Part shown: one piece after another, positions 46,908 through 56,471 of the stretch
Position numbering within the stretch: the stretch's first letter is position 1
How the letters are laid out: each line of letters starts with the position of its first letter
Assembly: GCA_964360335.1 (NCBI GenBank)
Contig: CAYHVH010000001.1
Span: forward strand, 62,001-126,000
DNA length: 64,000 bases
Reading direction: 5' to 3'
Source of the DNA: CAYHVH01 sp964360335
Lineage (GTDB): Bacteria > Patescibacteriota > Doudnabacteria > UBA920 > 2-01-FULL-46-14
The notes under the pieces: generated by a model
What the model saw: the letters and a program-made list of their open reading frames with translations, nothing else
The model's database searches: none
What the model was told of the DNA's origin: nothing
Translations under genes and position numbers: made by a program

Positions 46908-47039
46908 ACGCTCGGGCGCGGCGGAATTTTTACCCCGTAGCGAGCTTGCTCTGCTTCGGGGCGCCCCACACCCCCTTTCCGCCGCGCCCTCGCATCGGCA
47001 AAATTCGCGCAACATTTCTCCGCCGAAAGTTCTTTAAAA

Positions 47040-48431
47040 CTACAACGATGAAGAGAGTGTCGTCAACCTTCGCGAAGCGAAAAAATTGACGACGAAAAAT
47101 GTAATAAAGCTCACAATCAAGCCGGGAATAAACGCTTGAACAGGGTCAATGAACAAAAACGCGACAATGGTAAGAAATCCTAAAATGATGCTCCAAAGAG
47201 CCGCTGTGCTTGTCGCCTTCTTCCAGTAAAAGCCGAACACAATAGCAGGAAGAAGTGCGACATAAAAACTAACTGCCTCAATAGACAAATGAACAATATT
47301 GAAAACAATAAGAGCAACAGAAAGTCCGACAACGCCGAGTACCAAAGTGACCCAGCGACTCATTTGGAGCACTTTTTCTGGCGGGAGTTCTTTGCGGAAA
47401 GTTTTGTGATAAATGTCATGGACGACCGTCATACTCGTAACGAGCAACACCGTATCGGCAGACGACATAATCGCCGCAAAGAATCCCGCAAGAACAATTC
47501 CGAGCAGTCCGGCGGGCAAAAGAGTTGTGATAAGGTCCGCGACAATAAGATTAGAGTGAGCGTCAGGCAAAAGAATTTTGCCGAAAATTCCGAAAAGCGT
47601 CGCCATAGTGAGAAACAAAAGAACAAGGATACTGGATATTTTCATTGCCCACCGGACATTTTTTGTGGTGTCGGCGGCGTAAGCGCGTTGCCACATATCG
47701 GCGCTTGTGAGTGCGCCGGCTCCAAGAAAGAAGAAAGCAAGAATCATCACGTAGAGCGGCGCGAAATCAGTGCCAATAAGAAAAGATTGCGGGAGCGAAG
47801 CAATCGCGCCAAAGCCGCCACCCTTCATTATCACCAACGGGAGAAAAACAACTAACAAAAATAACATGACAATGAATTGAAAAACATCTGTGCGAATGTC
47901 GGCGCGCAGACCACCGACCGCAGTATATAAAATCACGATTGCACCGCCAACGATTGTTGCAAGCGTGGGGTCAAATCCAGTAAGCGCGCCGACAAAAACT
48001 CCAATCGCCAACATTTGGAGAGCAAGAAATAAAGACCAACTGACAAGGTTAGTTATTGCGCCGGCAAGTCGGACTTTATTTGAATATCTCGCCTCAAAAA
48101 AATCCGGTAAAGTGTACGCTTTATTTACATCGCCAAACTCTTTAATTTTCGGAGCAAAAAACTTTGCAAAAATTAGAAAATATAAAAAATATGAACCAGC
48201 AATTACAAATGTTGCAAGTCCTGCACCAGAAAAAGCTACTCCTGCATTTCCTAAAATTGCACCCGCACCGATGAAAGTGGAAAGAGTTGTGGCGACGAGT
48301 ACAAATTTGTTCGTCTTTCTGCTATTAACCCAATAGTCCTCAATCGTGAGCTTTTTCTTTTCAAAAAATCCGACCGCTAAAGTTATGAGAAAGAAAGTAC
48401 CGACTATCCAAAGATCAAGTGTTGATGTCAT
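47040..48431 (-). CDS. Sodium:solute symporter (SSS family), low GC
   Basis: The 463-residue protein has about 12-13 transmembrane helices of the LeuT-like SSS family (WVNSRKTNKFVLVATTLSTF, GDVNKAYTLPDFFEARY, AAIMSSADTVLLVTSMTVV with the sodium-site serines). Relatives take up proline, pantothenate or sugars; the substrate is unknown. Codons are markedly A/T-rich compared with neighbours, and the gene sits beside tRNA-Leu, a typical integration landmark. The ATG at 48431 is chosen; the open frame upstream enters the tRNA. Confidence 0.9.
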   Translation of the reverse strand: MTSTLDLWIVGTFFLITLAVGFFEKKKLTIEDYWVNSRKTNKFVLVATTLSTFIGAGAILGNAGVAFSGAGLATFVIAGSYFLYFLIFAKFFAPKIKEFGDVNKAYTLPDFFEARYSNKVRLAGAITNLVSWSLFLALQMLAIGVFVGALTGFDPTLATIVGGAIVILYTAVGGLRADIRTDVFQFIVMLFLLVVFLPLVIMKGGGFGAIASLPQSFLIGTDFAPLYVMILAFFFLGAGALTSADMWQRAYAADTTKNVRWAMKISSILVLLFLTMATLFGIFGKILLPDAHSNLIVADLITTLLPAGLLGIVLAGFFAAIMSSADTVLLVTSMTVVHDIYHKTFRKELPPEKVLQMSRWVTLVLGVVGLSVALIVFNIVHLSIEAVSFYVALLPAIVFGFYWKKATSTAALWSIILGFLTIVAFLFIDPVQAFIPGLIVSFITFFVVNFFASRRLTTLSSSL

Positions 48432-48506
48432 AAATGTCTTTTTAGATTCGGCTGGGAAGTTTTTGCGCCAATTTCCGCAAAGCGAGGGCGCATCAGAAGG
48501 AGGGCG

Positions 48507-48593
48507 TGGTGGGCACGGAGGGATTTGAACCCTCACGGACTAAAGTCCATACGCTCCTGAAGCGTACGCGTATACCAGTTCCGCCACGTGCCC
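48507..48593 (-). tRNA. tRNA-Leu (CAG)
   Basis: Class II tRNA on the minus strand: acceptor GGGCACG/CGTGCCC, anticodon stem TACGC/GCGTA around TTCAGGA (anticodon CAG), variable arm TGGACTTTAGTCC, T loop TTCAAAT. CCA is encoded. Confidence 0.95.
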
Positions 48594-48615
48594 TCGTCGT
48601 AGCCACCACCTAATT

Positions 48616-50313
48616 TTACTTCCTCACCCGTTTGGTTTCAACATACCACAGGTTGATATCGGCGAACCGTTCGGCTGGTACCAGCACCGTGTTGAGCTCC
48701 GCTCCTTTGAGGCTTTGGGGCAGATTGTAGACAAAGACACTGCGGGTCAGAAAAATGGCCGGCACGTCACCCACAAAAATTTCCTGGAACTGCCGGTATT
48801 TTTGCGCCCGTTCCGTGGCCGGCAGATTTGTTCTGGCTTCCAGCAAAAGTCGATCCGCGGTCTTGTTGGAGAAAGTCGAAAAATTCAGGCCCGGGTCCCG
48901 CAGCTGGGAGGAGTGCCAATAGGGATAAGGGTCGGGATCGGCGCCGACGTTTTCGATATAGAGAAGCAATTCGTAGTTTCTGGGACGGATAAATTTTTCT
49001 TCGAGATCAGCCAGGGTTTCGATATTGAGCGAGATTTGGATGCCAATCCCTTCCCACATCTTTTTCAGGGCCTGGGCTGCCAGGACGTTCGGCGGATAAT
49101 TATTATTGGTCGCCAGATTGAGAGCCAGGGTCCGGCCGAGTTTGTCCTGCCGAAAGCCAGAAGCCGGATCCAGCATCCACCCGGCTTCGTCCAAGAGAGC
49201 TTTGGCCCGGGAAATGTCAAAAAGGTTCATGTCCGCTCCCGGAATCTCCGGGTGATAGCCCAGATATCCCTCGGGGATCGGTCCGTAAGCTTCGGACCCC
49301 TGTCCGACATAGATTTCATCAATAATTTTCTTTTTGTCCACGGCTTTCGCGAGGGCCAGCCGGACTCGCCTATCCTCCAGGGGCGCGGGATTTTTCACCC
49401 GGTTGATGAACACCGCTTGGTATTGGGGCAGCGGCAAGAAGATTTGCTGGAGAGAGGCTTTTGGTTGGATGAACAAACTTTGGTCAAAGGGAACGTAACC
49501 GAGGCCCATAATTTCTCGCGCGTGGTAGGCGTTTATGAGTTCGTCCGTGGTTTCGTAGAATTTGAAGGTCAGGGTCCGAAGGTACGGTCCCTCGCCGGAA
49601 TAGCGCTCAAAAGCCCGCAACAGCAGGGAACGAATTTCCCCGCCCCGCCCCCGCTTGATTTCCGCCACCCGAAACGGCCCCGCGCCCACCGGCTCGAGAT
49701 TGAACTTCGAGAGGGCAAAGGCCTCCGCGGGTACCGTTTCCCAGATATGCTTCGGCAAAATTCCCAGAGTCAGATTGGCAATGAAAGTTGTGGACGATTC
49801 TCGGATTTTCAGTTTGACAGTAAGGTGGTCGAGCTTTTCAACCTCCACTTTGGTCCAGGAGCGGCGCAAGGGGCTCCGGAGGTCAGGGTTTTGCACGGCC
49901 TGGAAGGTAAAAACCAGATCGTCGGCGGTTAAACTTAAGCCGTCGTGCCAAAACAGTCCTTCCTTGAGTTTGATCGTGTATTCCTTGCCGTCGGGGGAAA
50001 CCTCTGGCAGGTTTTGGGCCAAGTCGGGGACGAGATTGAGACGATTGTCGAATTTCAAAAGCCCGGCATAGACAATCCGGGAAAGATCGAGGTCGACGTC
50101 ATTGGCCGGCGCCAGCAGGGGATTCAAATTTTGGGGCTGGCCGACCAGCCCTTCCGAATAACCGCCGCCGATTTTTGGGATTTCCACCCGGCCCCGCTGA
50201 TTTTGAACGAGGAGAGTCGCCGCGCTCGCAAGAAGAATTAAAATGAAAAGCAGGAGTAGTTTTTTTTCTACTCCCGAAAATAGCGACCAGAAATTTTTAA
50301 GACGAGAGAGCAA
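48616..50313 (-). CDS. ABC transporter substrate-binding protein, peptide type (SBP_bac_5)
   Basis: The 565-residue protein has an N-terminal membrane helix (about residues 17-36) instead of a lipobox, then the DppA/OppA fold: NLNPLLAPANDVDLDLSRIV, YTIKLKEGLFWHDGLSLTAD, RRVRLALAKAVDKKKII and a C-terminal LWYVETKR. It should bind oligopeptides outside the membrane, but no permease or ATPase lies nearby, so it may work with distant genes. It overlaps secG by 17 bp. Confidence 0.9.
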   Translation of the reverse strand: MLSRLKNFWSLFSGVEKKLLLLFILILLASAATLLVQNQRGRVEIPKIGGGYSEGLVGQPQNLNPLLAPANDVDLDLSRIVYAGLLKFDNRLNLVPDLAQNLPEVSPDGKEYTIKLKEGLFWHDGLSLTADDLVFTFQAVQNPDLRSPLRRSWTKVEVEKLDHLTVKLKIRESSTTFIANLTLGILPKHIWETVPAEAFALSKFNLEPVGAGPFRVAEIKRGRGGEIRSLLLRAFERYSGEGPYLRTLTFKFYETTDELINAYHAREIMGLGYVPFDQSLFIQPKASLQQIFLPLPQYQAVFINRVKNPAPLEDRRVRLALAKAVDKKKIIDEIYVGQGSEAYGPIPEGYLGYHPEIPGADMNLFDISRAKALLDEAGWMLDPASGFRQDKLGRTLALNLATNNNYPPNVLAAQALKKMWEGIGIQISLNIETLADLEEKFIRPRNYELLLYIENVGADPDPYPYWHSSQLRDPGLNFSTFSNKTADRLLLEARTNLPATERAQKYRQFQEIFVGDVPAIFLTRSVFVYNLPQSLKGAELNTVLVPAERFADINLWYVETKRVRK

Positions 50314-50518
50314 GGCTTACCACCCCGATAGCGACAAACAAAATGACTAGGAAGATCGTCAGGACAAACAGTCCTTTTTCCAGCCCTCGCTTGGTGCGGT
50401 AGACGTTGCCGCCGCCCCCGAATACGGCCGAGAGTCCGGCCCCCCGATGCTGCAAGAGAATGGCCCCGACCAGCAGGACCGAAACAACAATTTGGGCGAT
50501 AAAAATGGCTTTCTGCAT
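50297..50518 (-). CDS. secG: Preprotein translocase subunit SecG
   Basis: The 73-residue protein has two transmembrane helices (about 3-21 and 49-71) joined by the conserved loop LLQHRGAGLSAVFGGG. SecG aids SecYE-mediated export. It precedes and overlaps the peptide-binding protein gene, so the two are probably co-translated. Confidence 0.93.
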   Translation of the reverse strand: MQKAIFIAQIVVSVLLVGAILLQHRGAGLSAVFGGGGNVYRTKRGLEKGLFVLTIFLVILFVAIGVVSLALSS

Positions 50519-50561
50519 GTAAGATTAAGCTTAACGAAGATGAAGCTTATGGTCAACCCCG

Positions 50562-52346
50562 TTAAAGCGCTTCTTTGATTTTTTTTGCCAGGGCCGGTCC
50601 GATTTCTTTCGCTAACGCCTCAAGCGAAGTATTACGGATGGTTGATAGGGTGCCAAATCTTTGCAACAGTTTTTTCTTGGTGACCGACCCAACGCCGGAA
50701 ATTTCATCTAGTCGCGAGCGAGCTCCCTCGCGGCGGTGCCGAACCCGGTAAAAGGTAATGGCAAAACGGTGGGCTTCGTCCCGGATTCGTTGCAAAAGGT
50801 GCAACATGGGGGAGTCAGGAGAAAGTCGAATGCCGTCTTTTTTCCCCGGCAGGAAAATTTCTTCCAGCCGTTTAGCCAGACCAATGACGGGAAGTTGTAA
50901 GTGGTAAGTGGAAAGTACTGAAAGCGCAGCATTCAGCTGGCCTTTGCCCCCGTCAATGATGATGAGGTCGGGCAGGGGCCAAGATTGCAACCCCTCCCTG
51001 ACCCTCCCCTCATGAGGAGAGGGAGAGGAATGACTAAATCTTCTTAAAAGCATTTCTTTCATCATCCCGACGTCATCAGGTTTTTCTTTGAGCCTGATTT
51101 TGAATTTGCGGTAGTCAGTTTTTTTGGGCAGTCCCTGTTCAAAGACCACCAGCGAGCCGACTGGCAAAAATCCCTGGATATTGGAAACGTCATAAGCTTC
51201 AATCCGCCCCGGCGGCCGGGGGAGATGGAGAAGGTTTTGGAGGTCGGTAAGAACCCGCTCGAAGGAGGCGATGGTTCGCCCGTAATAGTCCTCGGCATTT
51301 TCCTCGGCGAGCGCCAAGAGTTTGAGTTTATTACCCCTTTTGGGATTTATAATTTTTACCCAAAGCCATTTTTGCAAAGCATCGCGGTCCGGCAGCCGAT
51401 ACCGCGTGATTAATTCCTTCGGGAGATTGCTGGCTTCGGAGTAGTACTGCTTGAGCCAGGATTCTAAAATTTCTTCCGGCGGCGAGCCTTCCGTTTGGGC
51501 AAGTTCAAAGGTTTCCTGGTGAATAAGCTTCCCGTCTCGGACCAGGAATAAATTAACGATTGCCCGGGGCCCGGCGACAAACAGGCCGAAATAGTCCTGG
51601 GAGAGTTTCCGGGCCGAGACGATTTTTTGTTTTTCCCAAAGGCTCTCCAGACTTTTGATTTTGTCGCGCAGGGCGGCGGCTTTTTCAAATTTGTGGTGCT
51701 CGGCGGCCGAGCGCATCTCCCGTTTCAGGGTCTTGATGAGTTCGATTTGTTTGTGATTCAGAAATTTTTCCGCCTCCATAAGGGATTTCCGGTAATCTAA
51801 AAGACTCACCCGTCCAAGACAGACGCCGGGACACCGGCCCAGGTGGTACTGAAAGCAGGCGCGGCGCGAAACTTTTTTGTTGCCGCAGAGATTAAAAAGC
51901 CGGCGCAGAAGCTTCAGGGTTTGTTTGACGGCTCCCCCCGAGGTGTAGGGGCCGAAGTATTTATTTTTAGTACTAGTTTTGTCGACTTTCCGGACCGGAT
52001 AGATTTGGGGGATTTCCTGTTCATAATCAATTTTGAGGAATTGGTAATTTTTGTCGTCGCGCAAGCGGACATTGAAGCGCGGCTGATACTGTTTGATGAG
52101 GTTATTTTCCAGCATCAAGCTTTCCAGCTCGGAGGAAACGATGATGTAGTCGAGGTCGACAAGCTCTGCCACTAGGAGCGCCGTGCGCGGCGCTTGCCCC
52201 TCCGGGCTTTTGGCAAAGTAACTGCGGATCCGGTTTTTGAGGTTTTTGGCCTTGCCGACGTACAAAACTTCGCCCCGAGCATCTTTGAACAGGTAGACTC
52301 CCGGTTTTTGCGGCAAGCGATTTAGGTTTTCCGCGGTGAGCGCCAT
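50562..52346 (-). CDS. uvrC: UvrABC excinuclease subunit C
   Basis: The 594-residue protein has the GIY-YIG nuclease domain (GVYLFKDARGEVLYVGKAKN), a Cys cluster (RRACFQYHLGRCPGVC), the UVR domain for UvrB binding, the RNase H-like endonuclease half (AYDVSNIQG, DLIIIDGGKGQLNA) and terminal helix-hairpin-helix motifs. About 18 residues near 441-458 (SHSSPSPHEGRVREG) come from a CTCTCCC palindrome. TATAAT (52364-52369) lies 17 nt before the ATG. It is divergent from uvrA. Confidence 0.96.
   Translation of the reverse strand: MALTAENLNRLPQKPGVYLFKDARGEVLYVGKAKNLKNRIRSYFAKSPEGQAPRTALLVAELVDLDYIIVSSELESLMLENNLIKQYQPRFNVRLRDDKNYQFLKIDYEQEIPQIYPVRKVDKTSTKNKYFGPYTSGGAVKQTLKLLRRLFNLCGNKKVSRRACFQYHLGRCPGVCLGRVSLLDYRKSLMEAEKFLNHKQIELIKTLKREMRSAAEHHKFEKAAALRDKIKSLESLWEKQKIVSARKLSQDYFGLFVAGPRAIVNLFLVRDGKLIHQETFELAQTEGSPPEEILESWLKQYYSEASNLPKELITRYRLPDRDALQKWLWVKIINPKRGNKLKLLALAEENAEDYYGRTIASFERVLTDLQNLLHLPRPPGRIEAYDVSNIQGFLPVGSLVVFEQGLPKKTDYRKFKIRLKEKPDDVGMMKEMLLRRFSHSSPSPHEGRVREGLQSWPLPDLIIIDGGKGQLNAALSVLSTYHLQLPVIGLAKRLEEIFLPGKKDGIRLSPDSPMLHLLQRIRDEAHRFAITFYRVRHRREGARSRLDEISGVGSVTKKKLLQRFGTLSTIRNTSLEALAKEIGPALAKKIKEAL
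50990..51030. repeat. CTCTCCC-family palindrome inside uvrC
   Basis: ACCCCTCCCTGACCCTCCCC, then TCATGA, then GGAGAGGGAGAGG. The insert is in frame between MLLRRF and LPDLIIIDGG. Confidence 0.75.
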
Positions 52347-52376
52347 GGCTTTTGGTCGCTAACATTATACCGACTC

Positions 52377-52405
52377 TTGACGCTTCTTGACAGCCGTGCT
52401 AAAAT
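52377..52405 (+). promoter_or_regulatory. uvrA promoter
   Basis: TTGACG (52377-52382), a 17-bp spacer and TAAAAT (52400-52405). No SOS box was recognised. Confidence 0.7.
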
Positions 52406-52482
52406 GGCAGTTAGTTTGTTTCCGCCCTCCCCGAGGGTCTACTCGGTTATGGGCAAAAGTCAGCTTTTAAACCAGTGTCTTT

Positions 52483-55326
52483 ATGGTAAAAAAGAAGACA
52501 AGCTTGGAAAGCTTGGGTGCTGCCGGTCTCATCAAGATCCGGGGAGCCAAGGTTCACAACCTCAAAAATCTTGACCTAGATTTGCCGCGCAACAAACTCA
52601 TTGTTTTTACCGGCCTGTCCGGCTCAGGCAAGTCCTCCTTGGCGTTTGACACGATTTATGCCGAGGGCCAGCGCCGATATGTGGAGAGCCTTTCGGCTTA
52701 CGCGCGGCAATTTTTGGGATTGATGGACAAGCCAGACGTGGAGCAGATCGAAGGCCTAAGCCCGGCGATTTCCATAGACCAAAAATCCGCCTCGCACAAC
52801 CCCCGATCCACGGTCGGCACGGTGACCGAAATTTATGACTATTTGCGCTTGCTGTTCGCCCGGGTTGGGCGCCCCCATTGCCCGGTTTGCGGCCAAAAGA
52901 TTGCGGGGCAAACGGTGACCCAAATGGTGGATCAGATTTTGGCGTATCCGGAAAATACGAAACTTATGATTCTCGCCCCTTTCGTTGCTGACCGGAAAGG
53001 CGAGCACAAGCATGCTTTGGAAGAAATCAAAAAAGCCGGCTACGCGCGCATCCGCCTGGACGGGACGTTCCTGGATTTGGACGAGGCCCTGGCTTTAACG
53101 CTCGATAAAAAAAAGAAGCATTCTCTGGACGTGGTCGTGGATCGGCTGGTTTTGGGGGTGGAGCGCTCCCGGCTTTCGGATTCTTTGGAAACGGCTCTGG
53201 ATTTGGGGGCCGAGACCGCGGTTTTGCATTTTGTGGACGAGCGGAAAGACATCATTCTTTCGCAAAAATTTGCCTGTCCAGAGGGGCACGTGGCCTTGCC
53301 GGAGCTCAATCCCCGGAATTTTTCTTTCAACTCCCCGCACGGGGCCTGCCCGGATTGCACTGGTTTGGGCACGAAGCTGGAGGTTGATCCGGCGCTGGTC
53401 ATTCCCAACCGGCGGTTGTCCCTGGCAGAAGGAGCGATTCGGCCGTGGAGCAAAACCACGGCGCGCTTGTCCTGGTATGACCGGATTTTGGCGGCGGTCG
53501 GCGAGGCCTACGGTTTTTCCGTGCATCTACCGGTGAAGGAGTTGCCGCAAAAATTCATTGATTTGGTGCTGTACGGCTCGGGGAGCAAGGCCATCGAGAT
53601 GGACGGCGGTCCAGCGCCCTTTGAGGGAGTGATCCCCAATCTCCTGCGCCGCTACCGGGAAACGGATTCTGATTATATGCGCTCGGAAATCGAACAGTAT
53701 ATGCGGTTGCAAATTTGTCCAACTTGTCAGGGTAAACGGTTGCGTCCGGAAGTCCTGGCGGTCACGATTGAGGACAAATCGATTATGGACGTTGCGGAAA
53801 TGAACGTCGGGCTGTTGCAGGGATTTTTTGGAGTTTTGGAAAAACGGCTTTCCGAAAAAGACCGGAAAATTGCCCGGCAGATCCTCAAAGAAATCCGGGC
53901 GCGCCTCCGGTTTTTGGAAAATGTGGGGCTAGAGTATCTGACGCTGAACCGCGCCGCGAGTACGCTTTCCGGCGGGGAGGCGCAACGCATCCGGCTTGCT
54001 ACCCAGATTGGCTCTGGGCTCACCGGGGTGCTGTATATTTTGGACGAACCTTCGATCGGGTTGCATCAACGGGATAACGCGCGGCTTTTGGCGACCTTGA
54101 AGAGCCTCCGGGATTTGGGCAATACCGTGATTGTCGTGGAGCATGACGAGGAAACGATTCTTGCGGCCGATTGGGTCGTGGATATCGGTCCGGGCGCCGG
54201 CAAACACGGCGGTCAAATCGTAGCCGCTGCTACCCCCCAGGAGCTCAAGAACAATCCCGCTTCTTTGACCGGCCGCTACCTTCTAGGGCTTGAGACCATT
54301 CCGGTACCGCCGCGGCGCCGGGCCGGCAGCGGCCGGCGGCTGTCGATCGTCGGGGCCAGGGAGCATAATTTGCAAAACCTCGATGTGGAAATTCCGCTGG
54401 GTAAGTTCATCTGCATTACCGGGGTTTCCGGTTCGGGCAAATCCACCCTCCTGAATGATATTTTGGCCAAAGCCCTGGCCTCCTATTTCTACAACGCCAA
54501 AGAGCTCCCCGGGGAGCATAAAAAAATTCTCGGCCTCGATCACATAGATAAAGTCATCAACATTGACCAGTCGCCCATCGGCCGCACGCCCCGCAGCAAC
54601 CCCGCGACCTATACCGGGGTGTTTACCTACATTCGCGACCTCTTCGCTTCGACCCCCGAGGCGAAGATGCGCGGTTACCAATCCGGCCGGTTTTCTTTCA
54701 ATGTCAAAGGCGGCCGGTGCGAGGTTTGCTCCGGCGACGGCGTGATTCAGATTGAAATGCATTTTTTGCCTGATGTTTACGTGACCTGCGAGGAGTGCAA
54801 AGGCAAGCGTTACAACAAGGAAGCTCTCGCCATACACTACAAGGGCAAAAACATTGCCGACATTTTGGAGATGACCGTGGATGAAGCCCGGATATTTTTT
54901 CGCAACCTGCCGGCCATCTTCCGTAAACTGGACGTCCTGTCTTTGGTCGGGCTGGGCTACATGCACTTGGGCCAGCCGGCCACCACCCTCTCCGGCGGAG
55001 AAGCGCAGCGAATCAAACTCTCGACCGAACTCTCCCGCACCCAAACCGGCAAGACTTTGTACATTTTGGACGAGCCGACCACTGGCCTGCATTTTGACGA
55101 TGTCAAGAGACTTTTAGACGTCCTGACCAAGCTCGTGGAAAAAGGGAATACCGTAATCGTGATTGAACATAATATGCACGTCATCAAATGCGCGGATTGG
55201 ATTGTTGACCTGGGTCCCGAGGGGGGTGATCGGGGCGGGCGGCTGGTGGCGGAAGGCACGCCCGAGGAAGTCGCCCGGGTCAAAAAGTCCTACACCGGGC
55301 AGTATTTGAAGAAAATTTTGAAATAA
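52483..55326 (+). CDS. uvrA: UvrABC excinuclease subunit A
   Basis: The 947-residue ABC-type ATPase recognises DNA damage and loads UvrB. Two nucleotide-binding halves have Walker A GLSGSGKSS and GVSGSGKST and signatures LSGGEAQRIRLA and LSGGEAQRIKLS. Zinc modules are CPVCG...CPEG..CPDC and CEVCSGDG...CEECKGKRYN. It is complete at family length. It diverges from uvrC across 136 bp, a compact nucleotide-excision-repair pair. Confidence 0.97.
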   Translation: MVKKKTSLESLGAAGLIKIRGAKVHNLKNLDLDLPRNKLIVFTGLSGSGKSSLAFDTIYAEGQRRYVESLSAYARQFLGLMDKPDVEQIEGLSPAISIDQKSASHNPRSTVGTVTEIYDYLRLLFARVGRPHCPVCGQKIAGQTVTQMVDQILAYPENTKLMILAPFVADRKGEHKHALEEIKKAGYARIRLDGTFLDLDEALALTLDKKKKHSLDVVVDRLVLGVERSRLSDSLETALDLGAETAVLHFVDERKDIILSQKFACPEGHVALPELNPRNFSFNSPHGACPDCTGLGTKLEVDPALVIPNRRLSLAEGAIRPWSKTTARLSWYDRILAAVGEAYGFSVHLPVKELPQKFIDLVLYGSGSKAIEMDGGPAPFEGVIPNLLRRYRETDSDYMRSEIEQYMRLQICPTCQGKRLRPEVLAVTIEDKSIMDVAEMNVGLLQGFFGVLEKRLSEKDRKIARQILKEIRARLRFLENVGLEYLTLNRAASTLSGGEAQRIRLATQIGSGLTGVLYILDEPSIGLHQRDNARLLATLKSLRDLGNTVIVVEHDEETILAADWVVDIGPGAGKHGGQIVAAATPQELKNNPASLTGRYLLGLETIPVPPRRRAGSGRRLSIVGAREHNLQNLDVEIPLGKFICITGVSGSGKSTLLNDILAKALASYFYNAKELPGEHKKILGLDHIDKVINIDQSPIGRTPRSNPATYTGVFTYIRDLFASTPEAKMRGYQSGRFSFNVKGGRCEVCSGDGVIQIEMHFLPDVYVTCEECKGKRYNKEALAIHYKGKNIADILEMTVDEARIFFRNLPAIFRKLDVLSLVGLGYMHLGQPATTLSGGEAQRIKLSTELSRTQTGKTLYILDEPTTGLHFDDVKRLLDVLTKLVEKGNTVIVIEHNMHVIKCADWIVDLGPEGGDRGGRLVAEGTPEEVARVKKSYTGQYLKKILK

Positions 55327-55366
55327 AAAAAGGGGGTCGCGCGACGAACTTTGTCAAACGCGATCC
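55327..55366 (-). terminator. Terminator of the small membrane gene
   Basis: On the minus strand GGGGATCGCG pairs with CGCGACCCC and is followed by C and seven T. Confidence 0.8.
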
Positions 55367-55410
55367 CCGCGGATATGTTTACCTCTCGGCTCCTGCGCGG
55401 CGCCTGGGGC

Positions 55411-55689
55411 TTACTTAAATAGTCCGAAGCTTTCAAGCGCCGGCCAGCTCACTACGATTGCACCGAGCAGAAGGACCAGAATCGCAGCGATAACAACGAT
55501 TTTGTGCCACCAGAGGCGCGACTCCCGTAACCGGGTTTTGCGCTCGCGCTCCTCATCGGACAGGCCCCGGTTGCCAGTGAGGTTCTGATCCAGCTCCCGG
55601 TCGAGTTTTGCGATCCTGAAGTTCAGAAGTACAAATCCTGCGAAAAGTCCGGCAAGGGTAATCCCGATAACAATCAGCCACTCGTTCAT
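55411..55689 (-). CDS. Small two-helix membrane protein, unknown
   Basis: The 92-residue protein has helices at about residues 4-23 (LIVIGITLAGLFAGFVLL) and 62-82 (IVVIAAILVLLLGAIVV) flanking a charged amphipathic segment. AAGGAGG lies 9 nt before the ATG at 55689. No family is recognised. It is divergent from the sortase-like gene. Confidence 0.7.
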   Translation of the reverse strand: MNEWLIVIGITLAGLFAGFVLLNFRIAKLDRELDQNLTGNRGLSDEERERKTRLRESRLWWHKIVVIAAILVLLLGAIVVSWPALESFGLFK

Positions 55690-55754
55690 TGGTTTTCCTC
55701 CTTCTAGACCAGCTTTCGAGTTTAGCATATAATTTAGGGAATTGGCAAATCACT

Positions 55755-56330
55755 ATGAGAAACTTGGGGCGAAGAGTGCTGTGGTCGGTCGGGATAGCGG
55801 GGGTGGCTTTTGTGCTCCTCAATGCCCAGTTTTTCTGGGTCAATTTTCAATATACTTTTTCCCAGCCCCCAAGCCCGGGACCAGAGCCTCTCAAGATGGC
55901 ACCGAATACCTTGCTCGTTGCCAGTTTGCGGATTAAAGCGCCGGTTCATTATGTTGCAGAGGACGCAGAGGCAGTTTTTCAGCAAGCTTTGCAGAACGGG
56001 GTCGTGCATTATCCGGGGACGGCCCAGCCGGGGGAGCCGGGCAATGTCTATATTTTCGGCCATTCTTCTGATAACGCCTGGGCCAAAGGCCAGTACAAGA
56101 CAGTCTTTGCGCTCCTGCCCCGCATTGAAAAAGGAGCGCCGATTCTCCTCTCTGACGCAGAAGGACGAATTTTTACTTATCTCGTCAGGGACAACTTTTC
56201 GATTAGTGTCCGCGATCGACGATGGCTAAGTCAGGAAAATTCCGAAAGGCGGCTTTTGACTTTGCAAACCAGTTATCCGGTGGGGACTTCCCTGGGCCGC
56301 TATATCGTGGTGGCGGAGCTAACTGAATAA
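55755..56330 (+). CDS. Sortase-fold protein with Ser in place of the catalytic Cys
   Basis: The 191-residue protein has an N-terminal membrane helix (about 10-28) and a class D/E-like sortase domain: VVHYPGTAQPGEPGNVYIFG, His103 in FGHSSDNAW, and Arg182 in LGRYIVVAEL. The active-site strand, normally TLxTC, is TLQTS, so residue 173 is Ser (codon AGT). Sortases anchor surface proteins through a thioester with this Cys. The protein may be inactive, a serine variant or a binding module. TATAAT at 55728-55733 lies 21 nt before the ATG. Confidence 0.85.
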   Translation: MRNLGRRVLWSVGIAGVAFVLLNAQFFWVNFQYTFSQPPSPGPEPLKMAPNTLLVASLRIKAPVHYVAEDAEAVFQQALQNGVVHYPGTAQPGEPGNVYIFGHSSDNAWAKGQYKTVFALLPRIEKGAPILLSDAEGRIFTYLVRDNFSISVRDRRWLSQENSERRLLTLQTSYPVGTSLGRYIVVAELTE

Positions 56331-56424
56331 CCCTGTAAGCCTTGGCGGATTCGGCGGGCGAGAGTCGGATTAATTTTTTACGAGCGGGTTCCTAGACACG
56401 CTAAGATTAATCAAAACCCTTCTC

Positions 56425-56460
56425 TTAGCACTTGACACTGTTGAGTGCTAAAATTATACT
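56425..56460 (+). promoter_or_regulatory. CIRCE operator overlapping the hrcA promoter
   Basis: TTAGCACTT-N9-GAGTGCTAA (56425-56451) matches the CIRCE consensus except one base in the left arm. It overlaps the promoter TTGACA (56432-56437), a 17-bp spacer and TATACT (56455-56460), so HrcA binding would block polymerase directly. The ATG is 11 nt after the -10. Confidence 0.95.
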
Positions 56461-56471
56461 ATAGGGTAGTT

